Origin: Mucilaginibacter hurinus
GTDB taxonomy: Bacteria; Bacteroidota; Bacteroidia; Sphingobacteriales; Sphingobacteriaceae
Assembly (NCBI RefSeq): GCF_003324525.1
Contig: NZ_QGDC01000005.1
Coordinates: 1 to 64,000 of the forward strand
Direction: 5' to 3'
DNA: 64,000 bases
Made by a program: the position numbers and the translations under genes. The notes below the pieces were generated by a model. The model searched no databases, was not told the origin of the DNA, and saw only the letters and a list, made by a program, of their open reading frames with translations. Below, in pieces: positions 45,389-54,412 of the stretch (position 1 is the first letter of the stretch; each line of letters starts with the position of its first letter).

Positions 45389-46426
45389 ATGATAAAAAAG
45401 GCATCAATAGTTTTTTTAGCGATTTTTTTTAGCTGCCTGGTACCTGCTGCAGCCCAGGTTACTGACACACTACGTGCTGATTCAGTTAAAGCAGATACTA
45501 TAAAGCCGGAATTTAGAGTAGACACTAATCTGCTTAACAAATTCCGCATCGAACCACGAAAAAATGCGTTGCCGGTACGTATCAGGCCGTTGCAGGTACG
45601 CCCGCAGTTTATCCCAATAGAAATGCCTGATTATGAAATTCAGCACTGGCGCAAATGGCTTACCGTAGGTATAAACTTTAACCAGGTAGCGTTTAGCAGT
45701 AATTGGAGTGCGGGCGGTGTGAGTGCGATAGCTATAGGTACAAATATTGTGTACAAAACGGAGTATAACAAATCCCCCTTCATATATACTGCCGAGATTA
45801 ATTTTTTGTATGGCCGGTCAAAAAACAAAGGACAAAGCGCACGTAAAACCAATGACCGCCTGTTTATTGACAATAAGCTGGCGACTAAGTTGTCGAAAAA
45901 CTGGTATTTTTTCGGCTCGTTAACTTTTGAATCACAAATAGATAAAGGTTTCCAATACCCCGACCCTAACCCGCCAATCCTTATATCCCGCTTCTTGTCG
46001 CCGGGTTATATCACCGAATCAATAGGTTTTGAGTATAAGCCATCCAAATATTTTGACGTGCGCTTAGGCACTGGTACGGCCCGGCAAACGTTAGTGTTAG
46101 ATACAGCTATATACCGCAATCAGCCGTCAAATTACGGTGTGCCGATAGGAAAAAAGATCCGTAATGATCTAGCCTTTCAGGGTGTAATGTCATTTGATAA
46201 GGATATTATGCAGAACCTGCACCTTAACTGGCGTTATACATTATTTGTGCCCTACGGCAGGCCGCTTGATTTTGTAAACCACCGCCTTGACCTTACATTG
46301 CTGGCGCGGGTGAATAAATTAATAAACGTTACCATAAACGGCACAGCGCTATACAATAAAGATATGGCTGCAGGTATACAGGCAACCGAAGGTTTAGCCT
46401 TGGGTATCATGTATAAATTCCCTTAA
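45389..46426 (+). CDS. DUF3078-family outer-membrane protein
   Basis: Signal peptide (LVPAAAQ), then a 320-residue beta-barrel-like sequence with the DUF3078 signature (KWLTVGINFNQVAFSSNWSAGGVSAI). Amphipathic strands continue to a C-terminal aromatic (YKFP). Function is unknown. Confidence 0.82.
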   Translation: MIKKASIVFLAIFFSCLVPAAAQVTDTLRADSVKADTIKPEFRVDTNLLNKFRIEPRKNALPVRIRPLQVRPQFIPIEMPDYEIQHWRKWLTVGINFNQVAFSSNWSAGGVSAIAIGTNIVYKTEYNKSPFIYTAEINFLYGRSKNKGQSARKTNDRLFIDNKLATKLSKNWYFFGSLTFESQIDKGFQYPDPNPPILISRFLSPGYITESIGFEYKPSKYFDVRLGTGTARQTLVLDTAIYRNQPSNYGVPIGKKIRNDLAFQGVMSFDKDIMQNLHLNWRYTLFVPYGRPLDFVNHRLDLTLLARVNKLINVTINGTALYNKDMAAGIQATEGLALGIMYKFP

Positions 46427-46466
46427 CCAGCTTGCAATCCTGTTACTTAACTCACAACTAATTTGT

Positions 46467-46474
46467 TAACTTTG
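46467..46474 (+). promoter_or_regulatory. Candidate -7 element for ffh
   Basis: TAACTTTG, a full TAnnTTTG match, 24 nt before the ffh ATG. No good -33 TTG is visible at the expected distance. Confidence 0.4.
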
Positions 46475-46497
46475 CCACCTCAAAATTGGAGTGACAG

Positions 46498-47826
46498 ATG
46501 TTTGATAATCTTTCGGATAAGTTAGACAGGGCCTTTAAGGTACTGAAAGGACAAGGCAGTATTACAGAAATAAACGTGGCTGAAACCATGAAGGAGATAC
46601 GCAAAGCCCTCCTTGATGCCGACGTTAATTATAAAACCGCAAAAACCTTTACCGACGAGGTAAAGCAGAAGGCTTTGGGCCAAAATGTACTTACAGCGGT
46701 ATCGCCGGGCCAGTTACTTACCAAGATCATGAATGATGAGCTGGCCGAACTAATGGGCGGAACAGCTACAGAGCTTGAACTTACCGGTTCGCCAACTGTT
46801 ATATTGATAGCAGGCTTAAATGGTGCGGGTAAAACCACTTTTACAGGTAAGCTGGCCAATTTCCTTAAAACTCAAAAAAATAAAAAACCTTTACTGGTAG
46901 CTGATGACGTGTACCGCCCGGCAGCGATAGACCAGCTGGAGGTGTTAGGCACGCAGATAGGCGTACCTGTTTATGCTAACCGTGAATCAAAAGACCCTAT
47001 TGCAATAGCAAAAGAAGGTATTGCCCTGGCAAAACAGAATGGCAATAACATCGTCATCATCGATACCGCCGGCCGTTTGTCTGTTGATGAGGCCATGATG
47101 GTGGAAATTGAACAGGTAAAGGCTGCCACTAATCCACAAGAAATATTGTTTGTAGTGGATAGCATGACCGGCCAGGATGCTGTAAATACCGCCAAGGTAT
47201 TTAATGACAGGCTGGACTTTACCGGCGTGGTACTAACCAAGCTTGATGGCGACACCCGTGGTGGTGCAGCGCTGTCAATAAAATCGGTGGTTGATAAGCC
47301 GATAAAATTTATTGGTACAGGCGAAAAGATGGAAGCGCTTGACGTTTTCCACCCGGACCGTATGGCCTCACGTATACTGGGCATGGGCGACGTGGTATCC
47401 CTTGTGGAGCGCGCGCAGCAGCAATTTGACGAGAAGCAGGCGGCCGAACTACAAAAAAAGATACGTAAAAATAAATTTGACTTCAACGATTTTTACAGCC
47501 AGATACAGCAGATCAAAAAAATGGGTAACATGAAGGATCTGATGGGAATGATACCCGGTGTTGGCAAAATGATGAAAGACGTTGAAGTAAGTGACGACGC
47601 CTTCAAATCAGTAGAAGCCATCATCCAGTCGATGACGCCGTTTGAAAAGGAAAACCCTGACAGCATTAACCAAAGCCGCCGCAATCGCATAGCTAAAGGC
47701 TCAGGCACCGACCTGGCAGAAGTAAACCGCCTTATTAAGCAGTTTGAAGATATGCGCAAGGTGATGAAACAAATGAGCAACCCTGCCGCCATGGCCAGCA
47801 TGATGAAGCGGATGCCGAAGATGTAA
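46498..47826 (+). CDS. ffh: Signal recognition particle protein Ffh
   Basis: SRP54 GTPase, 442 residues. It has an N-terminal helical bundle, a G domain with GLNGAGKTT, DDVYRPAAIDQL, DTAGR and TKLDGDTRGGA, and a Met-rich M domain (GNMKDLMGMIPGVGKMMKD) ending MASMMKRMPKM. It binds signal sequences and 4.5S RNA and targets ribosomes to FtsY. No SRP RNA gene was found in the window. Confidence 0.97.
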   Translation: MFDNLSDKLDRAFKVLKGQGSITEINVAETMKEIRKALLDADVNYKTAKTFTDEVKQKALGQNVLTAVSPGQLLTKIMNDELAELMGGTATELELTGSPTVILIAGLNGAGKTTFTGKLANFLKTQKNKKPLLVADDVYRPAAIDQLEVLGTQIGVPVYANRESKDPIAIAKEGIALAKQNGNNIVIIDTAGRLSVDEAMMVEIEQVKAATNPQEILFVVDSMTGQDAVNTAKVFNDRLDFTGVVLTKLDGDTRGGAALSIKSVVDKPIKFIGTGEKMEALDVFHPDRMASRILGMGDVVSLVERAQQQFDEKQAAELQKKIRKNKFDFNDFYSQIQQIKKMGNMKDLMGMIPGVGKMMKDVEVSDDAFKSVEAIIQSMTPFEKENPDSINQSRRNRIAKGSGTDLAEVNRLIKQFEDMRKVMKQMSNPAAMASMMKRMPKM

Positions 47827-47847
47827 GAAATTGTACATTAGAGATTT

Positions 47848-47878
47848 AAAGCCGTTTCGATATTTAGGCGGCTTTTTT
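47848..47878 (+). terminator. Rho-independent terminator after ffh
   Basis: AAAGCCG (47848-47854) pairs with CGGCTTT (starting 47869) around a loop, followed by T6. It lies 22 nt after the ffh stop. Confidence 0.7.
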
Positions 47879-47882
47879 CATT

Positions 47883-47920
47883 TGAAACACGGTTACTTGG
47901 GTGCAAGGATCCGTGTTTCA
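47883..47920. other. Compound hairpin between ffh and the M1 peptidase gene
   Basis: Perfect 10-bp outer arms TGAAACACGG (47883-47892) and CCGTGTTTCA (47911-47920). Within them is an inner stem CTTG/CAAG closing a GGTG tetraloop, separated by a symmetric TTA/GAT internal loop. No T-tract follows. It may be a structured RNA, a protein-binding site or a repeat element; it does not look like the ffh terminator, which lies just upstream. Confidence 0.45.
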
Positions 47921-48012
47921 CGGGTAAATACCGAGGTAGATACTAACCGGTCAATTTGCTTTAAGTTGCGAGAATACTTGATAAAGAATTATATTTACTA
48001 TAAAGTATAGCG

Positions 48013-49602
48013 ATGAAGAAATTCGTAACCTGTTTAAGCTTTTTAGCACTGTCATTAATAACGGGATATGCCCAAGTGCCGGGGTCACCGGTTGATGTAG
48101 AAAAATACACTTTCAGAATTAGCTTAACAGATCAAAATAATGTTATAGAAGGAGCAGCCACTGTAACCGTCAACGTTTTAAAAGATACAGAACACGTACA
48201 ACTTGATTTAGTAAAAAAAGATGCCACAGGAAAAGGCATGCTGGTAACATCTGTAACAGAAAAAGGTAAGCCACTGCGTTTTGAACATCAGGGTGATGCT
48301 TTAAAAATATTTGCCCGGGCAAAAGCCAACACTAAGCATAGTTATGTTATAAAATACAGTGGCATTCCGGCCGACGGCCTCATTATATCGACTAACGACC
48401 ATGGCGAACGCACCTTTTTCGGAGATAACTGGCTACGGCGGGCCCATAACTGGCTGCCCTGTGTTGATGATGTTGCGGACAAGGCAGCGGTAGAATTTGT
48501 TGTTAAAGCGCCCTCAAAGTACAGGGTAATTGCAAATGGCGTTAAAAACGGCGAGTTTAAAAAAGGCAGCTACCGGGTGACAGCCTGGAAAGAAACTGTG
48601 CCCATCCCTACAAAATTAATGGTTATAGGAGTTGCCCGGTTTGCCGTGAAAAATCACGGAACCATAACCGGCATACCCATTTATTCATACGTTTTTCCGC
48701 AAGATACTTCGGCCGGGTTTAAAAGCTACGCGTATGCAAAAGAAGTTCTGCCGTTTCTTATTAATAAGCTGGGGCCATATGCCTATAAAAAGCTAGCTAA
48801 TGTGCAGTCGAAAACCAAGTGGGGTGGAATGGAGAATGCCAGCGCCATATTTTATTATGAAAACTCAGTTGATGACAAGGAGATAGAGGCGCTGGTTGCG
48901 CATGAGATTGCCCACCAGTGGTTTGGCGATGCTGCAACAGAAAAGACCTACAGGGATGTATGGCTTAGCGAAGGCTTCGCCACTTTTTTAACCCATTATT
49001 ACCATGAACACAAGTATGGCACTGACAGCCTGAATCAGCGGTTGATGGCAGATAAGAAAAAAATTTTTGGCTTTGAAAAGGAGCGGCGGACGCCAATTGT
49101 AGATAGTTTGCACGCTAAAGATTATACCGATATTTTAAATGCTAACAGCTATCAAAAAGCTGCCTGGGTGCTTCATATGCTACGCCGCAAACTTGGCGAT
49201 ACAGTTTTTTGGCAGGGAGTAAGAGCGTACTATGCACAATATAAAAACAGCAATGCCGGTACAGCAGACTTTATAGCCGTAATGGAAAAATCAAGCGGCC
49301 AAAATCTGCAGCAATTTTTTACCCAATGGCTTCATACCCCCGGACACCCGGTATTGAAGGTGACCTTTGATACCACTACGGAGTCCGGTAAGCTACTTAT
49401 AAAAATAACTCAGCAGCAAGACTTTTTGTATGACATGCCGCTTGAGTATATAGTGAACCATGAAAAACATACTATCACTATAAAAGAAAGATCCAGTACT
49501 ATAAAGGTACCACTGCCAGTGACTGAAATAGGGTTCGACCCGGATGTGAACAGCCTTGCCGAAATAGTTATGGAAAATCCGGATTACAGCATTAAAGAAT
49601 GA
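48013..49602 (+). CDS. M1-family metallopeptidase, exported
   Basis: Signal peptide (LITGYAQ) and an N-terminal beta-sandwich, then the M1 core. Visible are the exopeptidase-type GGMENAS, HEIAH zinc motif (His297, Glu298, His301) and WLSEGFATF (Glu320). At 529 residues it lacks the large C-terminal helical domain of full-size aminopeptidases, like several Bacteroidota M1 enzymes. Likely periplasmic or secreted peptide breakdown. Confidence 0.92.
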   Translation: MKKFVTCLSFLALSLITGYAQVPGSPVDVEKYTFRISLTDQNNVIEGAATVTVNVLKDTEHVQLDLVKKDATGKGMLVTSVTEKGKPLRFEHQGDALKIFARAKANTKHSYVIKYSGIPADGLIISTNDHGERTFFGDNWLRRAHNWLPCVDDVADKAAVEFVVKAPSKYRVIANGVKNGEFKKGSYRVTAWKETVPIPTKLMVIGVARFAVKNHGTITGIPIYSYVFPQDTSAGFKSYAYAKEVLPFLINKLGPYAYKKLANVQSKTKWGGMENASAIFYYENSVDDKEIEALVAHEIAHQWFGDAATEKTYRDVWLSEGFATFLTHYYHEHKYGTDSLNQRLMADKKKIFGFEKERRTPIVDSLHAKDYTDILNANSYQKAAWVLHMLRRKLGDTVFWQGVRAYYAQYKNSNAGTADFIAVMEKSSGQNLQQFFTQWLHTPGHPVLKVTFDTTTESGKLLIKITQQQDFLYDMPLEYIVNHEKHTITIKERSSTIKVPLPVTEIGFDPDVNSLAEIVMENPDYSIKE

Positions 49603-49671
49603 TAGATAAGCGGTACTTTCACTCACACATTAAAATCTTTATCTTTCGCCTGCAAATAAACGCTATACATC

Positions 49672-51210
49672 GTGTTGGTTAAAACTTTTGGCAGTGCTGT
49701 TTACGGAATCGAGGCTATCACTATAACAGTTGAGGTAAACATTGCCGCCGGTACTAAATATTTTATAGTAGGGTTGCCAGACAATGCCATAAAAGAAAGC
49801 TATTTCCGTATTGAATCGGCTTTAAAAAATTGCGGTTTCAAAATGCCACGGCAGCAGGTTGTTGTTAATATGGCTCCGGCAGATATCCGTAAGGAAGGCT
49901 CGTCGTATGACCTTACTATTGCTACGGGCGTGCTTGCTGCATCGGGGCAGATTGAAACGGAGAACCTGGATAAATATCTTATAATGGGCGAACTGTCGCT
50001 AGACGGCACGTTGCAACCTGTAAAGGGTGCTCTACCTATTGCTGTGCAGGCGCGTAAAGAAGGCTACAAAGGTTTTATACTGCCTAAACAAAACGCGCGC
50101 GAGGCCGCTATAGTGAACGATCTGGAAGTTTACGGCGTAGAAAGCATAAAAGATGTAGCAGGGTTTTTTAACGGTGATTTGCAGCTGGTGCGCGAGATTG
50201 TTAATACACGCGAAGAGTTTTACGATAGCTTGTGCAACTACGACAGTGACTTTAGTGAAGTAAAAGGCCAGGAAAACATTAAGCGGGCGCTTGAAATAGC
50301 CGCCGCCGGTGGACACAATGTAATATTAATTGGCCCGCCGGGGGCAGGCAAAACAATGCTGGCCCGCCGGTTGCCTTCTATACTTCCGCCATTGAGTCTC
50401 CATGAATCTTTAGAGACTACCAAAATACATTCGGTAGCGGGTAAGTTGTCGGCAGCTGATGCTTTAGTTACCGTACGGCCGTTCAGATCACCGCATCATA
50501 CCATATCAGATGTGGCGCTGGTAGGCGGCGGCGGCAACCCGCAACCGGGCGAAATATCGCTGGCACATAACGGCGTGTTGTTTTTGGATGAATTGCCTGA
50601 GTTTAAGCGAACCGTACTTGAAGTTATGCGCCAGCCGCTTGAAGAACGGAAGGTGACTATTTCACGTGCCAAGTTTACAGTTGACTATCCGAGTAGCTTT
50701 ATGCTGGTAGCCAGTATGAATCCCTGCCCGTGTGGCTATTATAACCACCCGGAAAAGGAATGTTTATGCCCGCCCGGTGTGGTGCAAAAATACATGAGTA
50801 AAATATCGGGCCCGTTACTGGATAGAATTGACCTGCATGTGGAAGTGACGCCGGTAAACTTTAGTGAACTATCGTCGGAAAGGGTGGCCGAAAAAAGCGA
50901 CCTGATACGTGAGCGTGTAATAAAAGCGCGGGAAGTTCAAATCGAGCGTTTTGGTAACCGGCCTGATTTGCACGCCAACGCTCAAATGAGTCCGCAGATG
51001 GTACGTGATATTTGTAAGATAAGCAGTGCCGGCCAAACACTGCTAAAAAAAGCAATGGAAAAACTTGGCCTCTCCGCCCGGGCTTATGACCGTATTTTAA
51101 AAGTATCGCGCACAATTGCCGACCTTGCCGGCAGTGAGGAAATACAATTGGAACACCTGGCCGAGGCAATACATTTCAGGAGTTTGGATAGGGAGGGTTG
51201 GGCCGGCTAA
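49672..51210 (+). CDS. YifB/ComM family Mg-chelatase-like AAA+ ATPase
   Basis: 512 residues: N-terminal Lon-protease-like fold (ChlI N-domain; [19 protein letters not shown]), central AAA+ module with Walker [10 protein letters not shown] and LDELPEF, and a C-terminal Mg-chelatase domain with a Cys-rich segment ([19 protein letters not shown]). In naturally transformable bacteria ComM aids branch migration. Start GTG (49672) or the adjoining TTG; no ATG is near. A near-consensus -7 box TATCTTTC lies at 49640-49647. Confidence 0.92.
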   Translation: MLVKTFGSAVYGIEAITITVEVNIAAGTKYFIVGLPDNAIKESYFRIESALKNCGFKMPRQQVVVNMAPADIRKEGSSYDLTIATGVLAASGQIETENLDKYLIMGELSLDGTLQPVKGALPIAVQARKEGYKGFILPKQNAREAAIVNDLEVYGVESIKDVAGFFNGDLQLVREIVNTREEFYDSLCNYDSDFSEVKGQENIKRALEIAAAGGHNVILIGPPGAGKTMLARRLPSILPPLSLHESLETTKIHSVAGKLSAADALVTVRPFRSPHHTISDVALVGGGGNPQPGEISLAHNGVLFLDELPEFKRTVLEVMRQPLEERKVTISRAKFTVDYPSSFMLVASMNPCPCGYYNHPEKECLCPPGVVQKYMSKISGPLLDRIDLHVEVTPVNFSELSSERVAEKSDLIRERVIKAREVQIERFGNRPDLHANAQMSPQMVRDICKISSAGQTLLKKAMEKLGLSARAYDRILKVSRTIADLAGSEEIQLEHLAEAIHFRSLDREGWAG

Positions 51211-51213
51211 AAG

Positions 51214-51570
51214 TTAGTTTGCTATATCAAATTTATTAACCAGCTTTACCAGTTCATCAAGATCAAAAGGCTTAGGCAAAAATCCATCAGCCCTGCTTGA
51301 TGAGCTAAGAGTAGCCAAATCAATATTAGCGGAGATAAGTACAACCGGGATGTTCCTGGTTTTATCGTTCTCTTTTATTTTAAGGCAAAAATCAGCGCCT
51401 GAGCCATCAGGTAAATGATTGTCCATTAAGATAAGGTTGGGTTTAAAGGTCTCAGCCTCATTTATCATCTTACCGTTTTGGCCACCACGTACATCATGCC
51501 CTTGCGACTCCAGTACCATGGTGATAATTTCAAGAATATCATCATTATCCTCAATTACGAGTATCTTCAT
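51214..51570 (-). CDS. Single-domain response regulator (receiver only)
   Basis: 118 residues: an isolated CheY/Spo0F-like receiver. Acidic pocket Glu7, Asp8 and Asp10, phosphoacceptor Asp50 (LILMDNHLPDGSG), Ser80 (VVLISA) and Lys100 (PKPFDLDEL). No output domain. It lies directly upstream of, and divergent from, the RsbRST-kinase operon, so it may be the receiver for its histidine kinase (inference from position). Confidence 0.9.
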   Translation of the reverse strand: MKILVIEDNDDILEIITMVLESQGHDVRGGQNGKMINEAETFKPNLILMDNHLPDGSGADFCLKIKENDKTRNIPVVLISANIDLATLSSSSRADGFLPKPFDLDELVKLVNKFDIAN

Positions 51571-51736
51571 TTGCTTGTTATATCAAGGATTTAATGCCGG
51601 TGTATTTAGTTATCACGTTTTTAACGTATGAGAATGCAAATTGATTAAAAAATAATAAAGAATTTACTTAGCTTCGGTTTTATTTACTTCGCACGCTTGG
51701 GCTATATAGTTTAGCATTAACCTGTATCTTTCAATC

Positions 51737-52603
51737 ATGTCACTTAACACAAATCAATTGTTAAAAAAACAAAAGAAAACCATCCTTGAACTCTGGATGA
51801 AGAATCAGCTTGCCGACGAAGGCTTGCGTGAAGACCTTATCAGTAATGATGAACTGAGAAGCCAGTCTGAAGAGTTAATAGAAGCACTTGTAGGTAATTT
51901 ATCGTCACAAAACGTAAATGACCTTAATTCTGACGAGTGGAGCCCTGTTATTGAAATATTAGGTGGCATTGCTATTACTCGTGCCCGCCAGGGCTTTAGC
52001 CCACGTGAAACCGGGAACTTTGTTTTTTCATTAAAAGAAGCACTGTTGGAGGTTTTGAAAAGAGAAATAACTGACCCGCAGGAGCTTTTTAAAGAGGTTT
52101 TGAAAATAAGCAGGATACTGGACAATTTAACCGTTGTAACCTTTGAAACCTTTATTAAAGGACGCGAGGAAGTTATACTGCGACAAACCGATGAGATCGC
52201 TGAAATTTCTACACCGGTAATACGCGTTTGGGACGGTATATTGGCCCTGCCCATTATAGGCACTCTTGATAGCGCGCGTACACAAATTGTGATGGAGAAC
52301 CTGTTACAGGAAATTGTTGATACCGGCTCAAGCATAGCAATTTTAGATATTTCTGGTGTGCCCGCGGTGGACTCGCTTGTTGCGCAGCACCTCATTAAAA
52401 CTGTTAGTGCTACCCGTTTAATGGGTGCTGAGTGTATTATTAGCGGTATACGCCCGGAGATTGCACAAACTGTAGTGCACTTGGGAATTGATTTGTCAAA
52501 CATCATCACAAAATCAACACTTGCCAGCGCGTTGGCCTATGCATTTAGGGTGATGAGATTAGAGGTTAAAAAAGCTGCTGCAACAACCAATACAATAAGA
52601 TAA
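51737..52603 (+). CDS. rsbR: Stressosome scaffold protein RsbR (RsbRD-type N-domain plus STAS)
   Basis: 288 residues. An N-terminal helical sensory domain of the RsbRD_N type (about 1-155; LLKKQKKTILELWMKNQL), then a C-terminal STAS domain (about 160-275) with VDS at Ser213 and GIRPEIAQT at Thr245. The latter is a near-verbatim RsbR motif. STAS residues at these positions are phosphorylated by RsbT kinase in known stressosomes. First gene of a tightly packed five-gene operon (2 nt to rsbS); the near-consensus -7 TATCTTTC at 51725 would give an almost leaderless mRNA. No haem or flavin site is apparent in the sensory domain. Confidence 0.9.
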   Translation: MSLNTNQLLKKQKKTILELWMKNQLADEGLREDLISNDELRSQSEELIEALVGNLSSQNVNDLNSDEWSPVIEILGGIAITRARQGFSPRETGNFVFSLKEALLEVLKREITDPQELFKEVLKISRILDNLTVVTFETFIKGREEVILRQTDEIAEISTPVIRVWDGILALPIIGTLDSARTQIVMENLLQEIVDTGSSIAILDISGVPAVDSLVAQHLIKTVSATRLMGAECIISGIRPEIAQTVVHLGIDLSNIITKSTLASALAYAFRVMRLEVKKAAATTNTIR

Positions 52604-52605
52604 CA

Positions 52606-53016
52606 ATGGATAAAATTCCTATTTTACGGATGGGAAGATTTCTGCTTGTAACTATACAGGTGGATTTGTACGACCGATTAGCACTTACGCTTGAAGCTGA
52701 CCTGATACAGGCGGTACAAAAACATAACGCCCGGGGAGTGCTGATAGATATATCGGCGGTGTCTATTGTAGATTCATTTATGGGTCGCATAATAGGCAAC
52801 ATAGCCAGCATGTCAAAAATACTGGATGCCGAAACGGTAGTAGTAGGCATGCAGCCCGCTGTCGCGATAACATTAATTGAACTGGGTTTGCCGCTAAAGG
52901 GAGTCCATACAGCATTGGATATGGAAAAAGGCATGGACTTATTAAGGTCTATGATGGATACTACCGACAATGACGAGGATGAAGACGCCATAGCTGATGA
53001 TTTTATCACTGAGTAA
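52606..53016 (+). CDS. rsbS: Stressosome STAS protein RsbS
   Basis: 136 residues, essentially a single STAS domain: VLIDISAVSIVDSFMGRIIG with the expected phosphorylated Ser (Ser57 in VDSF) and VVVGMQPAVAITLIELGL, the RsbS family signature. In Bacillus RsbS locks RsbT inside the stressosome until phosphorylated. It ends in an acidic tail (DTTDNDEDEDAIADD). The rsbT gene overlaps its 3' end by 20 nt. Confidence 0.92.
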   Translation: MDKIPILRMGRFLLVTIQVDLYDRLALTLEADLIQAVQKHNARGVLIDISAVSIVDSFMGRIIGNIASMSKILDAETVVVGMQPAVAITLIELGLPLKGVHTALDMEKGMDLLRSMMDTTDNDEDEDAIADDFITE

Positions 53017-53410
53017 GGATACAGTTACTGTAGCACAAGAACAGGACGTGGTTTTTCTTAAAAACCGGGTTAAAGAGGTTGCGGTGCGAATTAAGATGGG
53101 CCTTGTAAATCAAACCCGGCTAATCACAGCCGCGAGTGAACTCGTCAGGAACATGATGCGCTACGCTAACGGCGGCAAGTGCCTTATCGAAGTAGTGTCA
53201 AGCGGAAGAAATAATGGCGTCAGGCTAACATTTTCGGATAGTGGCCCGGGTATTCCTGATATTACGGCTGCCATGCGGGATGGTTTTTCCACAGGAAAAA
53301 GCCTTGGACTTGGCCTGCCGGGCACAAAGCGATTGGTGAACGAATTTGACATAAAGAGTAAAGTAGGCGAAGGGACGATAGTGACGATAATTAAGTGGGC
53401 TAATGGTTGA
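52997..53410 (+). CDS. rsbT: Stressosome switch kinase RsbT
   Basis: 137 residues, a GHKL kinase alone. N-box with Glu48 and Asn52 (ASELVRNMMRYANGG), G1 DSGPGIPD (Asp81), and G2 GFSTGKSLGLGLPGTKRLVNEFDI, which is diagnostic of RsbT rather than RsbW. RsbT phosphorylates RsbR and RsbS and is then released to activate a partner; in Bacillus this is RsbU. It overlaps rsbS by 20 nt and the next gene by 8 nt, strongly suggesting fixed stoichiometry. Confidence 0.92.
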   Translation: MILSLSKDTVTVAQEQDVVFLKNRVKEVAVRIKMGLVNQTRLITAASELVRNMMRYANGGKCLIEVVSSGRNNGVRLTFSDSGPGIPDITAAMRDGFSTGKSLGLGLPGTKRLVNEFDIKSKVGEGTIVTIIKWANG

Positions 53411-54410
53411 TGCAACGCACGTAAGCTTTGCGGCAAATGACCGTAGCTACTTTTCGCTAATTAAAAAAGAGATACACCGCCTGGCAACAGAAGCCGGCAT
53501 GAACAGTTCCCGGATAAATGAGTTAGACATTATTGTGGCCGAAATGACATCGAACCTGTTTAAGTACAGTGATGATGGCGAGATACTGATGGGCGTATTC
53601 CCAAATAATGGCGCACCATATATTGAGCTTATAAGTATAGACAACGGCCCCGGAATGGTAAACCCAGCCCGGATGATGCAGGATGGTGTATCTACATCGA
53701 ATACATTAGGCCATGGGCTAGGTAGCATGAAGCGCCTGTCTGACGTATTTGAACTGTACTCGCAGCCGGGTTGGGGCACGATAGCTCTTAGCAGGGTTTA
53801 TAACAAGCCTCAGCCAAAAAAAGGTAATCCCCTTTCAGTACATCCCATTGTGGTTTGTAAGCCTGGAGAGAAAGTTAGCGGCGACGGCTTTGTGATGAAA
53901 AAAACAGAGAACTTTACCAAAATGATGCTTGCAGATGGGTTAGGGCACGGGCCGGAAGCCAATAAGGCCATTAATGAAGCAGCAATAGCATTTAGAACGT
54001 TCCCTGATTTCAGTCCAACAGAAACTTTAAGATACATCCACAGTACGATAAAAAAAACGCGTGGCGCGGTTATTAATATTGTAGGTTATGACCATCGGTT
54101 ACGTAAATGGACATCTGCCGGCATCGGAAATATACTGGCGCGCATGGTAGGGCCTACTGCGTTTAAGAATCACATGTCATATAATGGTATTGTAGGTCAT
54201 AACATCCCCAATACCATGAATGATCAGCAGTATTCTGCCGACGAATATAACCAGGTAATATTATGCTCAGATGGCATTAAAACGCGTATTGAACTTAGTA
54301 AGTACCCACAAATGTATAAATACGATTTAAGTGTTTTAGCTGCCGCAATATATAAAGACCACGCCCGAAGAAATGATGACATGTCTGTAGTAGTAGCTAA
54401 AGTTAAATAG
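53403..54410 (+). CDS. HATPase plus SpoIIE/PP2C phosphatase fusion (RsbX-like)
   Basis: 335 residues. Residues 1-130 form a GHKL ATPase (N-box AEMTSNLFKYS, G1 DNGPGM, G2 LGHGLGSMKRLSD). Residues about 150-335 form a PP2C-type SpoIIE domain with metal-site Asp177 (MLADGLGHG), Asp289 (CSDGI) and Asp324/325 (RNDDMSVVV). RsbX in Bacillus dephosphorylates RsbR/RsbS to reset the stressosome; here a kinase-like domain is fused to the N-terminus. This could add a second switching function. It ends 2 nt before the kinase gene. Confidence 0.88.
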   Translation: MVDATHVSFAANDRSYFSLIKKEIHRLATEAGMNSSRINELDIIVAEMTSNLFKYSDDGEILMGVFPNNGAPYIELISIDNGPGMVNPARMMQDGVSTSNTLGHGLGSMKRLSDVFELYSQPGWGTIALSRVYNKPQPKKGNPLSVHPIVVCKPGEKVSGDGFVMKKTENFTKMMLADGLGHGPEANKAINEAAIAFRTFPDFSPTETLRYIHSTIKKTRGAVINIVGYDHRLRKWTSAGIGNILARMVGPTAFKNHMSYNGIVGHNIPNTMNDQQYSADEYNQVILCSDGIKTRIELSKYPQMYKYDLSVLAAAIYKDHARRNDDMSVVVAKVK

Positions 54411-54412
54411 AA

